Positions 24,111-32,137 of a stretch of DNA of 34,508 bases are shown in pieces; position 1 is the first letter of the stretch, and every line of letters begins with the position of its first letter. The notes beneath the pieces are model-generated. The model ran no database searches, was not told the DNA's origin, and was given only the letters and a program-made list of their open reading frames with translations. The position numbers and the translations under genes were made by a program. Source of the stretch: Rhodospirillum sp. UBA1311 (GTDB lineage: Bacteria > Pseudomonadota > Alphaproteobacteria > Rhodospirillales > Rhodospirillaceae); assembly GCA_002307145.1 (NCBI GenBank), contig DBTR01000070.1, positions 30,052-64,559 on the forward strand. The letters are read 5' to 3'.

Positions 24111-24590
24111 TCAGAATGCCAGGGCGGCGTTGTCGACGACTTCCTTCATCACGAAGAAGGTGCGGGTCTGGCGGACGCCCGGCAGTGCGATCAGCCGCGT
24201 GCCGTGCAGGTGGTTGAAATCCGCCATGTCGGAAACCCGGATCTTGAGGAAGTAGTCGAAGTCGCCCGCCACCAGGTGGCAATCGAGAACGAACGGCAGC
24301 CCCGCCACCGCGGTCTCGAACAGGGCGAAGCTTTCGGGCGTCGAACGGTCGAGCACCACCCCCACCATCACCAGGGTGGCGCGGTCCACCTTCTCCGGCG
24401 CGACCATCGCCCGCACGCCTTTCACGTAGCCTTCGTCGAACAGTCGCTGGGTGCGGCGGTGGCAGGTGGCCGGGCTCATGTCCACCGCCTTGGCGAGATC
24501 GGCGTTGCTGATCCGCCCGTCGCGCTGCAGCAGCCGGAGAATCTTGAGGTCGATCCGGTCGAGCGGTTCGGCGATGGACGATTCTTTCAT
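24111..24590 (-). CDS. acdR: Lrp/AsnC-family regulator AcdR
   Basis: A 159-residue Lrp-type regulator: HTH about 9-50 (LDRIDLKILRLLQRDGRISNADLAKAV, SPATCHRRTQRL) and a C-terminal RAM ligand-binding domain (VAGDFDYFLKIRVSD). It is divergent from acdS, the arrangement in which AcdR activates ACC deaminase in other proteobacteria. The ATG at 24590 is chosen for its GGAG site 5 bases before it; an in-frame ATG at 24617 would add 9 residues without such a site. Confidence 0.9.
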   Translation of the reverse strand: MKESSIAEPLDRIDLKILRLLQRDGRISNADLAKAVDMSPATCHRRTQRLFDEGYVKGVRAMVAPEKVDRATLVMVGVVLDRSTPESFALFETAVAGLPFVLDCHLVAGDFDYFLKIRVSDMADFNHLHGTRLIALPGVRQTRTFFVMKEVVDNAALAF

Positions 24591-24632
24591 TTTCTCTCCA
24601 TATTCTCGAATTTCCATGCCACGTTTTGCGCT

Positions 24633-24653
24633 CTAGATATAAACCGTATCTAG
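24633..24653. promoter_or_regulatory. AcdR (Lrp-type) operator between acdR and acdS
   Basis: Perfect inverted repeat CTAGATA (24633-24639)/TATCTAG (24647-24653) with a 7-base AT-rich spacer (TAAACCG). It lies 43 bases before the acdR start and 82 before acdS, in the only divergent gap, as expected for an Lrp-type site. TTGACC at 24657-24662 could be the acdS -35, though no good -10 follows. Confidence 0.7.
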
Positions 24654-24734
24654 TTTTTGACCGCACTTCGGAAGCACCTTTCAAGGCATCGATGCTAGGC
24701 TTTCCTTCAGCTCATCACAAGCCAGGGACGCCCC

Positions 24735-25748
24735 ATGCTCGCGAAATTCGACCGCTATCCGCTCACTTTCGGCCCGACCCCGATCGAGAAGCTCTCGCGC
24801 CTCGCCGCACACCTCGGCGGCGGCGTCGAAATCTACGCCAAGCGCGAAGACTGCAACTCCGGCCTCGCCTTCGGCGGCAACAAGCTGCGCAAACTCGAAT
24901 ACATTGTCCCCGACGCGATCAAGTCGGGCGCGGACACGCTGGTCTCGATCGGCGGCGTGCAGTCCAACCACACCCGCATGGTCGCCGCCGTCGCCGCCAA
25001 GATCGGCTTCAAGTGCCGCCTGGTGCAGGAAAGCTGGGTGCCGCACGAAGACGCCGTCTACGACCGCGTCGGCAACATCCTCCTCTCGCGGATCATGGGC
25101 GCGGACGTGCAACTCGTCGACGAAGGCTTCGACATCGGCATCCGCCAGAGCTGGACCGACGCCCTCGAAGACGTGAAAGCCAAGGGCGGCAAGCCCTACC
25201 CGATCCCGGCGGGCGCTTCGGTGCACAAATACGGCGGCCTCGGCTACGTCGGCTTCGCCGAGGAAGTCCGCGCGCAGGAAAAGGAGCAGGGCTTCGCCTT
25301 CGACTACATCGTCGTCTGCACCGTCACCGGCTCGACTCACGCGGGCATGCTCGTCGGCTTCGCCGCCGACGGCCGCGAACGCAAGGTGATCGGCATCGAC
25401 GCCTCGTTCACCCCGGCCCAGACCAAGGCCCAGGTGCTCGAAATCGCCCAGCGCACCGCCGAACTCGTCGAACTCGGCAAGCCGATCACCGCCGACGACG
25501 TCGTCCTGGTCGAGGACTACGCCTACCCGGCCTACGGCGTGCCCTCGGCGAAAACCAAGGACGCCATCCGCCTCACCGCCAAGCTCGAAGGCATGATCAC
25601 CGACCCGGTCTACGAAGGCAAATCCATGCAGGGCCTGATCGACCTGGTGAAAAAAGGCTACTTCCCCAAAGGCGCGAAAATCCTCTACGCCCACCTCGGC
25701 GGCGCCCCTGCCCTCAACGGCTACGCCTACGCTTTCCGCAACGGTTGA
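24735..25748 (+). CDS. acdS: 1-aminocyclopropane-1-carboxylate deaminase
   Basis: A 337-residue PLP enzyme that opens ACC, the ethylene precursor, to 2-oxobutanoate and ammonia in the cytosol. PLP lysine Lys50 lies in FGGNKLRKLEY, with Ser77 (QSNHT) and Tyr293. The residues that separate true ACC deaminases from D-cysteine desulfhydrases are present: Glu294 (YEGKSMQG) and Leu321 (AHLGGAPALNG), one off the usual 295/322. Length is typical (338). Divergent acdR and the dyad between them indicate ACC- or Leu-responsive control. A strong terminator follows at 25803. The gene suggests contact with plants or another ACC source. Confidence 0.95.
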   Translation: MLAKFDRYPLTFGPTPIEKLSRLAAHLGGGVEIYAKREDCNSGLAFGGNKLRKLEYIVPDAIKSGADTLVSIGGVQSNHTRMVAAVAAKIGFKCRLVQESWVPHEDAVYDRVGNILLSRIMGADVQLVDEGFDIGIRQSWTDALEDVKAKGGKPYPIPAGASVHKYGGLGYVGFAEEVRAQEKEQGFAFDYIVVCTVTGSTHAGMLVGFAADGRERKVIGIDASFTPAQTKAQVLEIAQRTAELVELGKPITADDVVLVEDYAYPAYGVPSAKTKDAIRLTAKLEGMITDPVYEGKSMQGLIDLVKKGYFPKGAKILYAHLGGAPALNGYAYAFRNG

Positions 25749-25802
25749 GGCCAAGCCGCTCGGCAAGTGATCATGCCGGGCCGCTCGGCTCGCACACCCA
25801 AC

Positions 25803-25847
25803 ACCGCTATCGGTTCGTCATGCAGCGAACTGATAGCGGTATTTTTT
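25803..25847 (+). terminator. Intrinsic terminator after acdS (possibly also an operator)
   Basis: ACCGCTATC pairs with GATAGCGGT, and GTTCG with CGAAC after a single G/T position, around an 8-base loop; the stem is followed by ATTTTTT. Strong by stem and U-tract. The ATG of the following short ArsR-like frame lies in the base after the T-run (25849), so the dyad may also act as its operator. A 10-base direct repeat GCCGCTCGGC (25755-25764, 25780-25789) lies just upstream. Confidence 0.88.
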
Positions 25848-25848
25848 C

Positions 25849-26037
25849 ATGCTCGAAACCGTCGCCAAAGCGATCGCCAGCCAGAGGCGGATGCGCATAC
25901 TCAAGCTCCTCCAACCGGACGGGCTTTGCGTTTGCGACATTGCCGCCGCGCTCGATCTCGCGCCTGCAACAACCTCGAAACACATTGCATCGCTACACAT
26001 CGCCGGATGGCTGCAACAGCGCCGCAACGACAAGTGA
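25849..26037 (+). pseudogene. Short ArsR-like helix-turn-helix frame, probably truncated
   Basis: 62 residues matching the N-terminal and HTH part of ArsR regulators: SQRRMRILKLLQPDGLCVCDIAAALDLAPATTSKHIASLHIAGW, then RRNDK and a TGA just where the beta wing should begin. After the stop, the next frame continues for 27 codons (IAPPENTQQNAWAASEAAREKFGF to the TAA at 26117-26119), which would complete a protein of about 90 residues if one base were gained or lost near 26030. No ribosome-binding site precedes the ATG, which sits at the end of the acdS terminator T-run. It may be a decayed gene or a real truncated HTH protein; CxC in LCVCDI matches the metal site of some ArsR proteins. Confidence 0.55.
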
Positions 26038-26119
26038 GGTTTCCATCGCCCCACCAGAGAACACTCAACAGAATGCTTGGGCCGCCTCGGAGGCGGCGCG
26101 GGAGAAGTTTGGATTTTAA

Positions 26120-26464
26120 TCTCTAAGGTTGTTTCTATCGAATTCGATAACTTTTAGTTGCTTCCCGTTTATTTTTATCAAATTTAATATGTTATAGTTA
26201 CGTTCTGGGACTTTCCAGCCTTTCCCCTCTCCGCCTCTCATGTCTACCCTAGCGTTAACACCGTCCCTGAAACGATTTTGCATCTGCGTTCAGATCTTTT
26301 GCTCTCCGATATGAACGCAACCTCGGCCAGGAGAAGGATCCCTCATCGTTGCTTGATCGAAATTGTCTGGATACTCAGGCCAGCCCTAAATCGGGCATCA
26401 AGACAAGCGGAACCGCGTACCGCCTCTTCGGCGTTGACCACGCAGGTTTGCCGATCCGATCTCC
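26120..26464. other. AT-rich intergenic stretch with two dyads upstream of the LuxR-type gene
   Basis: No supportable gene. The first 100 bases are visibly richer in A/T than the surroundings. A perfect 14-base palindrome TATCGAATTCGATA lies at 26136-26149, and an 8-base inverted repeat TGCGTTCA (26285-26292)/TGAACGCA (26312-26319) further on. TATAGT near 26200 could be a -10. The long leader suggests upstream control of the LuxR-type gene, or remnants of an insertion. Confidence 0.4.
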
Positions 26465-27196
26465 ATGAACACAACCTTCTGGAACCTCATTGAAATTTTC
26501 TCACGATGCGGTTCGGAAGACGAGTTGCGCAAGACCGCCAAGTTTCAATTCGATAATCTCGGCATCTCCGGAGTGACATGGTCGGTCGGGACATTCTCTC
26601 CGCAAAGCCGGGAATACTTCACGACCGTCGACCGGAAGCTCGTGGACGAATGGCACGATCAGATCGACGTCGACCCGCGAGTCAGCTCGATGTGGCCACG
26701 GATGCAGCGCCGCGACCTCATGCCCAAGCTCTGGGGCGCCGCGGTCGACGACGGGGAACCGCGCAGTCCGGCATTCCGGGAATACTGCGAAATGCTGGCC
26801 GGACACGGATACACCTCCAGCGTCAGCATTCCGATCTGGCGGCAACACCCCTCCGAACATGAAATCGTAACCTATTCGACTTCGATGACGTCTCCCGAGT
26901 TCGGCGAATTCGTGCGTTGGAGCATCCCGCTGATCACGGCATCTGCGTCGTTGCTGTCGATACAAATCGCGGCACTGCGCTCGCATCAGGAAAGCTCCGC
27001 AGCTCTCACAGCACGGGAAGTCGAATGCCTGCTGTGGCTGGCATCGGGGTTACGCCACGATCGCATCGCCGACCGGTTGGGCATTTCGGAATGGACGGTG
27101 ATGTTCCATCTGCGTAATGCGCGCGCCAAGCTCGACGCTGGCACGAACGAACAGGCCGTCGCCAAGGCGATCATCTCGGGATTGATCTCGCCGTAA
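26465..27196 (+). CDS. LuxR-family regulator with autoinducer-binding-like domain (solo)
   Basis: A 243-residue quorum-sensing-type regulator: autoinducer-binding-like domain about 10-165, LuxR HTH about 178-235 (LTAREVECLLWLASGLRHDRIADRLGISEWTVMFHLRNA). In the ligand pocket Trp63, Asp70, Pro71 and Trp90 are kept, but the Tyr four residues after Trp63 is Ile67 and the conserved Gly before the VSIPI strand is Ser119. No luxI synthase is in the window, so it is a solo that may answer exogenous or non-AHL signals. The ATG has no strong ribosome-binding site. A c-di-GMP protein gene follows after 137 bases on the same strand, a likely target by position. Confidence 0.9.
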   Translation: MNTTFWNLIEIFSRCGSEDELRKTAKFQFDNLGISGVTWSVGTFSPQSREYFTTVDRKLVDEWHDQIDVDPRVSSMWPRMQRRDLMPKLWGAAVDDGEPRSPAFREYCEMLAGHGYTSSVSIPIWRQHPSEHEIVTYSTSMTSPEFGEFVRWSIPLITASASLLSIQIAALRSHQESSAALTAREVECLLWLASGLRHDRIADRLGISEWTVMFHLRNARAKLDAGTNEQAVAKAIISGLISP

Positions 27197-27333
27197 GCAC
27201 TTCAACGCCTCGCGTCGCTTCCTGGAGGCATTCAGGCTTACTCCCCGGATTCTGCAGCTTGACCTCCCAAGCCGGATGTCCAAGCCTTCTTCATCACCGC
27301 GACCTCCTCTACTCCTGCGAACCGGACTGACCC

Positions 27334-30147
27334 ATGCGCACCTCGGACGGCACCGCGTCGTTGAACAAATCCATCGCAGCTCGCGCGGCAGCCTTCTACG
27401 CGGCATTTGGTACCGCATGGGTCGTCATCTCCGACAGCGCCGCCTACCTGTTCGACAAGACCGACTTCGGGGCGATGATCCTCAACATCGCCAAAAGCGA
27501 AATCTTCGTGGGTGCCTCCAGCATTGCTCTCTACTTGTGCATGAGCCGCTGGAATCAGGAACGGTGGCTGGAACGGAGGATGCTGGACCGACGCCTGACG
27601 CAGATCAGCGAGTGCGCCAACGACATCATCCTTCTGATCGATTCCCGCAGCCATATCCTCGACGCCAACGATCGGGCGGTCCAGGCCTATGGCCGGTCCC
27701 GCGACGAACTCCTGCGCCTGACCGTCTCAGACCTGCGCGGCGACGGGCCGGTCTTGGACTGGCGGAGCCAATGGATCTCCGTAATCGACGATGGCAACCT
27801 CCGCTTCGAGGCGACCCACCTTCGCGCCGACGGCTCGCCGTTTCCGGTCGAGGTCAGCTCGCGCAAGATTGCGCGCGGCAATTCCTGGGTGGTGCAAAGC
27901 ATCGTCCGAGACATCAGCGAGCGGAAGGAGGCGGAACGCCAGATCCTGCGGCTTCGCGACGTCTACGCGGCACTCAGCCAAACCAACCAGTGTATCGTCC
28001 GAGTCACCGATCGCAGCGAGTTGTTCGCGACGATCTGCGACATCGCTATCCGCTTCGGCCATTTTCGAATGGCGTGGATCGGCCTCGTGGATCCGCTCAC
28101 CCAGACCGTAACTCCAGCCCACACCGCCGGGCATAACACCGCCGCGTTCGACAGCATCGTCGTCTCCACCGCCAACACCTCGCCCCACTCCATGGGCTCG
28201 TCGGGCCAAGCGGTGATCTCGGGAAGACCCGCAGTTTGCAACGATATCACCGCCGACGATGAAATCCGCGCCCGCCACCCCTGGGCGGACCGCAACGGCT
28301 GTCGCTCGGTGGCGGCATTTCCCCTCGGCTGCGGTGGCGAAACCATCGGCGTGCTGACCCTGTATTCCGGTGAACCGAACTTCTTCCGAAACGACCTCCT
28401 CCACCTCCTGGAGGAAATGGCTAGCGACATCTCCTACGCCCTCGATCGCATGATGCTCGAGGCGGCGCACCGCCACGCCACCTTCGAAATGCGCAAGTTG
28501 CTCACTGCCGTGGAGCAGAGCCCGGTGACGATCGTCGTAACCGACATCGAGGGCACGATCGAATACGTCAACCCGGCGTTCACCGAGTCCTCCGGCTACA
28601 GCCGGGAGGATGCTATCGGAAAGAACCCGCGGATCCTCCGGGGCGACAACGACCCCGGCTATGCCGAACTCTGGGCACGCATCAAAGGCGGCCACTCATG
28701 GCAAGGAATGTTCCACAACCGCCACAAGAGCGGCTCCCTTTATTGGGAAGAAGCCGTGATCGCGCCCGTGCGCGACGAAACCGGCGGCATCCGGCAATTC
28801 ATCGGCATCAAGCAGGACGTCACCCGCCGCATCGAGGCGGAAGCCAGGCTGGAGTTCATCGCCCATCACGACCCAATCACCCACCTTCCCAATCGCCTTC
28901 TCGGCAAAGACAGGATGGAACAGGCTGTCCGCGTCGCCGCGCATGAGGGCGGCAAAACCGCGGTCCTGCTGATCGACATCGACCACTTCCGCCGGATCAA
29001 CGATTCCCTCGGCCACAACGCGGGCGACAGCCTGCTCGCCGCGATGGCCACCCGGCTGCGCGGCTGCCTGGAGGAAACCGATACTCTCTGCCGCCAGGGC
29101 AACGATGAGTTCCTGGCGGTTCTGCCCCACGTCCGCGACATCGAAGCCGTCAGCCGCTCGGCCTCCCGGATGGTCACGCAAATCGTCGCGCCGTTCAACG
29201 TGGCGGGGCATGCCCTGCCGGTCACCATCTCGACCGGCATCGCGCTCTATCCGGACGACGGCACCGACCTGCCGTCGCTGTTCCGCCACGCCGACGCCGC
29301 TCTGCTCCGCGCGAAGGAGAACGGCGGCAACACCTACTGCTTCTTCGACGAGAAGGCCGATCTCGATGCGCGAGAGTACGTGCGAATCCTCGGCGATCTG
29401 CGGCGGGCGATCGAAAACCACGAGTTTATTCTCGAATACCAGCCGCAAATCAGCCTCGAAACCGGGCGCGTGGTGGGAGCCGAGGCTTTGATCCGCTGGC
29501 AACACCCCGAGCGCGGTTTGATCCCGCCAGGCCAATTCATTCCCACCGCCGAGGAAAGCGGGCTGATCGTCGAGATCGGCGATTGGGTGCTGCAAGAGGC
29601 CTGCAATCATGCAAGCGCTTGGCACGGAACTGCTGCTGCCGACGTTGTCGTCGCCGTCAACATTTCGGCGCTCCAGTTCCGGCGCGGGAAGCTTGCTTCG
29701 TCGGTACGCCGGGCGCTCGCAGCCTCGGGAATCCCGGCGAAGCGCCTGGAGCTTGAAATGACGGAATCCGGCATCATCCGCGACACCGACTACGTCCTCC
29801 GCACCATGGAACAAATCAAGACTATCGGCACCCGGCTCTCGATCGACGACTTCGGCACCGGATACTCCAGCCTCAGCTATCTCCAGCGCTTCAACATCAG
29901 CAAGCTGAAGATCGACCGTAGCTTCATTACGGACATTCGCTACAACGCCAACAACGAAACGATCGTTCGCGCGATCATCCAACTTGCCCACGGTCTCGGC
30001 ATCAAGACCATCGCCGAGGGCGTCGAGGACGAGGAAACCATCGACATCATTCGTGCCCATGGGTGTGACGAAGTCCAGGGTTTCCTTTACGCCAAACCCA
30101 TGCCCGCCGAACACTTCGTCGACTACGTTGCCACCTGTTGCCGCTGA
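27334..30147 (+). CDS. Membrane PAS-GAF-PAS-GGDEF-EAL protein
   Basis: A 937-residue c-di-GMP protein: two N-terminal TM helices (about 18-38, 48-70), PAS about 85-195, GAF about 205-375, PAS about 385-500, GGDEF 505-670, EAL 685-930. The cyclase signature is GNDEF (589-593), Asn for the second Gly, while the EAL domain is intact (EALIRW 717-722, NISALQF, EMTESG, DDFGTGYSSLSYL at 838 on, AEGVED). It probably acts as a phosphodiesterase with a regulatory GGDEF domain. Together with the protein at 2.3-4.7 kb, both of the window's GGDEF sites are altered at the same residue. The ATG lacks a clear ribosome-binding site. The chemoreceptor gene follows after 214 bases. Confidence 0.93.
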   Translation: MRTSDGTASLNKSIAARAAAFYAAFGTAWVVISDSAAYLFDKTDFGAMILNIAKSEIFVGASSIALYLCMSRWNQERWLERRMLDRRLTQISECANDIILLIDSRSHILDANDRAVQAYGRSRDELLRLTVSDLRGDGPVLDWRSQWISVIDDGNLRFEATHLRADGSPFPVEVSSRKIARGNSWVVQSIVRDISERKEAERQILRLRDVYAALSQTNQCIVRVTDRSELFATICDIAIRFGHFRMAWIGLVDPLTQTVTPAHTAGHNTAAFDSIVVSTANTSPHSMGSSGQAVISGRPAVCNDITADDEIRARHPWADRNGCRSVAAFPLGCGGETIGVLTLYSGEPNFFRNDLLHLLEEMASDISYALDRMMLEAAHRHATFEMRKLLTAVEQSPVTIVVTDIEGTIEYVNPAFTESSGYSREDAIGKNPRILRGDNDPGYAELWARIKGGHSWQGMFHNRHKSGSLYWEEAVIAPVRDETGGIRQFIGIKQDVTRRIEAEARLEFIAHHDPITHLPNRLLGKDRMEQAVRVAAHEGGKTAVLLIDIDHFRRINDSLGHNAGDSLLAAMATRLRGCLEETDTLCRQGNDEFLAVLPHVRDIEAVSRSASRMVTQIVAPFNVAGHALPVTISTGIALYPDDGTDLPSLFRHADAALLRAKENGGNTYCFFDEKADLDAREYVRILGDLRRAIENHEFILEYQPQISLETGRVVGAEALIRWQHPERGLIPPGQFIPTAEESGLIVEIGDWVLQEACNHASAWHGTAAADVVVAVNISALQFRRGKLASSVRRALAASGIPAKRLELEMTESGIIRDTDYVLRTMEQIKTIGTRLSIDDFGTGYSSLSYLQRFNISKLKIDRSFITDIRYNANNETIVRAIIQLAHGLGIKTIAEGVEDEETIDIIRAHGCDEVQGFLYAKPMPAEHFVDYVATCCR

Positions 30148-30173
30148 TGTCCGAGTTTAAATCCATCCGATTC

Positions 30174-30205
30174 CAATGGGTTGCCCGCTTATTGACAACC
30201 CATTG
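30174..30205 (+). repeat. Perfect 10-bp inverted repeat after the GGDEF-EAL gene
   Basis: CAATGGGTTG (30174-30183) and CAACCCATTG (30196-30205) around a 12-base spacer. No T-run follows, so it is either a weak terminator for the preceding gene or an operator for the chemoreceptor gene, whose start is 157 bases on. A small second hairpin (CCACG/CGTGG, 30215-30228) and TTGACA at 30231 follow. Confidence 0.6.
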
Positions 30206-30361
30206 AAGTCGCCCCCACGAAACCGTGGAATTGACACCTCTCTCCCTCCGGAACGAGGCTGGCTTCCAGGCAAGGGACCTGCTCGTCACCGAGCGGAGGT
30301 TCGCAGCCTGAAGATTTGTGGCGTCAACCACGTTACATGGAAACGCAAAGGGGGAGAAAGG

Positions 30362-32050
30362 ATGAACTGGTTTCTAAACATCAAAGTCTCGAAGAAACTC
30401 TTCGGGATCTTCGGGATGATTCTCATACTGGTTGCCTCTCTGGGAAGCGTCTCGTTGCTCGAAATCCACCAGATCGACCAGGCCTCCGACGAACTCAGCG
30501 ACAACTGGATGCCGAGCCTGGGTCTCGCACGCGTGATGCAGTACGAGGTGCAGGCACAACGCACGACGCTCTACCAGATGCTCCTTGCCAAGAACGACGT
30601 CGAAAAGTCCCAGTTCGCCGCCCGGGGCGAGGATCAGGAAAAGCGCATCCTCAAAGACCTCGACGAATACAAGCGCCTGATCGTCTCCCCCGAGGAAAAG
30701 CGCCTCTACGACAGTCTGCCCGCGAGCTTCGCGGCATTCTCCGCCAACCGCAGGGAAATCGCCGATCTGGTACGACGAAACGAGAGCGAAAAAGCCTTGG
30801 AACTTACGGTGGGAGTTGCACGCGAGCAGGCAATCCGGATTTCCGACTCCCTAGACAAACTCGTGGCCATGAACGTCGCAGGCGCGCATGCGAACGCCGA
30901 AACCATCGACAGCTTGGTTACCGACGCATGGGAATTCGTGTCAACCTTGATGCTGGTAACGTTCGTACTCGCACTCGCTGCGGCGGTCGCCTTGAGCCGC
31001 GCCCTCGGAACTGCAGTTATCGCGATGACCGCCGCGATGGACCATCTCGCCAAGGGCGACAAAACCGCCGAGATCCCCTCTCGCGGCCGGAAGGACGAAA
31101 TCGGCGCGATGGCCGAGGCAGTCGAGGTCTTCAAGCAGAACGCCATCACTGCCGAACGCCTGGAGACCGAACAACAAGCGGCGCATGCGGCGCAGTCCCG
31201 CCGTGCGGCGGCAATCGAAACCTTGGCCCACGAGTTCGACACCCAGGTCTCGAAAGTTCTGGCGGCAGTCGCGGGTGCCTGCTCGGAAATGGCGACGACT
31301 GCCCAAGGGCTTTCCGCCAGCGCCGAGCAAACCTCCCGGCAATCGAGCGCGGTAGCGGCGGCGACCGAGCAGGCATCCGCCAACGTACAGACAGTAGCAA
31401 GCGCGGTCGAACAGCTATCTTCCTCGATTTCGGAAATCGGACGGCAGCTCGACCATGCCACCGCAACCACCCAACAGGCCACGGACGATGCCGAGCGAAC
31501 CGATCTGCTTGTCCAGGGATTGGTCGTGAACTCCGGCAAAATCGGCGAGGTTATAGACCTAATCAGCAACATCGCCAGTCAGACCAATCTGCTCGCATTG
31601 AACGCGACCATAGAAGCCGCGCGCGCGGGCGAAATGGGCAAGGGCTTCGCCGTGGTTGCGGGAGAGGTGAAGACACTCGCCAACCAGACCGCCAAGGCAA
31701 CCGAGGAAATCAGCCAGCAGATCGGCTCGGTGCAGGAGGCGACGACACAGGTGGTTGCGGCCATTGGCCAAATCGTCGACCGCATCGCGGAAATCAACCA
31801 GATATCTACCGCGATCGCCTCGGCGATGGAGGAACAGTCTGCCGCTGCCACCGAAATCACCCGCAACGTCCAGCAGGCGGCGGAGGGAACTCGCGAGATC
31901 GCTGGCAACATCGAAGGCGTCAACCAAGCCGCCGGAGAGACCGGTTCCGCCTCGCAACGGGTGCTGGACTCGTCGCAGGCGATGTCGCACCAAGCCTCCG
32001 ACCTCAAGGTTCTGGTCGAAACTTTCCTGACCGACGTCCGCGCCGCCTGA
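30362..32050 (+). CDS. Methyl-accepting chemotaxis protein, 4HB-type sensor
   Basis: A 562-residue inner-membrane chemoreceptor: TM about 11-33, periplasmic four-helix-bundle-like sensor about 34-190, TM about 193-212, HAMP about 213-262 and a signalling domain about 290-555 with the conserved hairpin tip (ISNIASQTNLLALNATIEAARAGEMGKGFAVVAGEV, split about residues 401-436). It couples to CheA/CheW to steer motility. No C-terminal CheR-tethering pentapeptide is seen. The ATG at 30362 has a strong GGGAGAAAGG leader; the frame upstream is not coding. It ends at a bidirectional terminator. Ligand unknown. Confidence 0.94.
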   Translation: MNWFLNIKVSKKLFGIFGMILILVASLGSVSLLEIHQIDQASDELSDNWMPSLGLARVMQYEVQAQRTTLYQMLLAKNDVEKSQFAARGEDQEKRILKDLDEYKRLIVSPEEKRLYDSLPASFAAFSANRREIADLVRRNESEKALELTVGVAREQAIRISDSLDKLVAMNVAGAHANAETIDSLVTDAWEFVSTLMLVTFVLALAAAVALSRALGTAVIAMTAAMDHLAKGDKTAEIPSRGRKDEIGAMAEAVEVFKQNAITAERLETEQQAAHAAQSRRAAAIETLAHEFDTQVSKVLAAVAGACSEMATTAQGLSASAEQTSRQSSAVAAATEQASANVQTVASAVEQLSSSISEIGRQLDHATATTQQATDDAERTDLLVQGLVVNSGKIGEVIDLISNIASQTNLLALNATIEAARAGEMGKGFAVVAGEVKTLANQTAKATEEISQQIGSVQEATTQVVAAIGQIVDRIAEINQISTAIASAMEEQSAAATEITRNVQQAAEGTREIAGNIEGVNQAAGETGSASQRVLDSSQAMSHQASDLKVLVETFLTDVRAA

Positions 32051-32073
32051 TCCCGAACGATGCGGTTCCTGGA

Positions 32074-32110
32074 AATGAAAAGGGCCGCCCCTGCGACAGC
32101 CCTTTTCATT
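32074..32110. terminator. Bidirectional intrinsic terminator
   Basis: AATGAAAAGGGC (32074-32085) and GCCCTTTTCATT (32099-32110) are perfect 12-base arms around a 13-base loop, with the A- and T-runs inside the arms. It lies between the convergent chemoreceptor and M16 peptidase genes and can serve both. Confidence 0.85.
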
Positions 32111-32137
32111 CGCTAGCATTTTCCTTCGGCGAAACGC

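Noticed and set aside
25755..25789. Direct repeat GCCGCTCGGC twice after acdS as a possible attachment site
   Set aside because: Only 10 bases, with no integrase or tRNA nearby; more likely coincidental in GC-rich DNA.
26084..26100. Hairpin GCCGCC/GGCGGC as a terminator of the ArsR-like frame
   Set aside because: The stem is short and no T-run follows directly.
26278..26493. Short frame in the leader of the LuxR-type gene
   Set aside because: No ribosome-binding site, no recognisable domain, and it overlaps the start of the real gene.
30176..30361. Upstream extension of the chemoreceptor frame
   Set aside because: The strong ribosome-binding site and TM helix fit the ATG at 30362; the extension crosses the inverted repeat and has no signal-like sequence.
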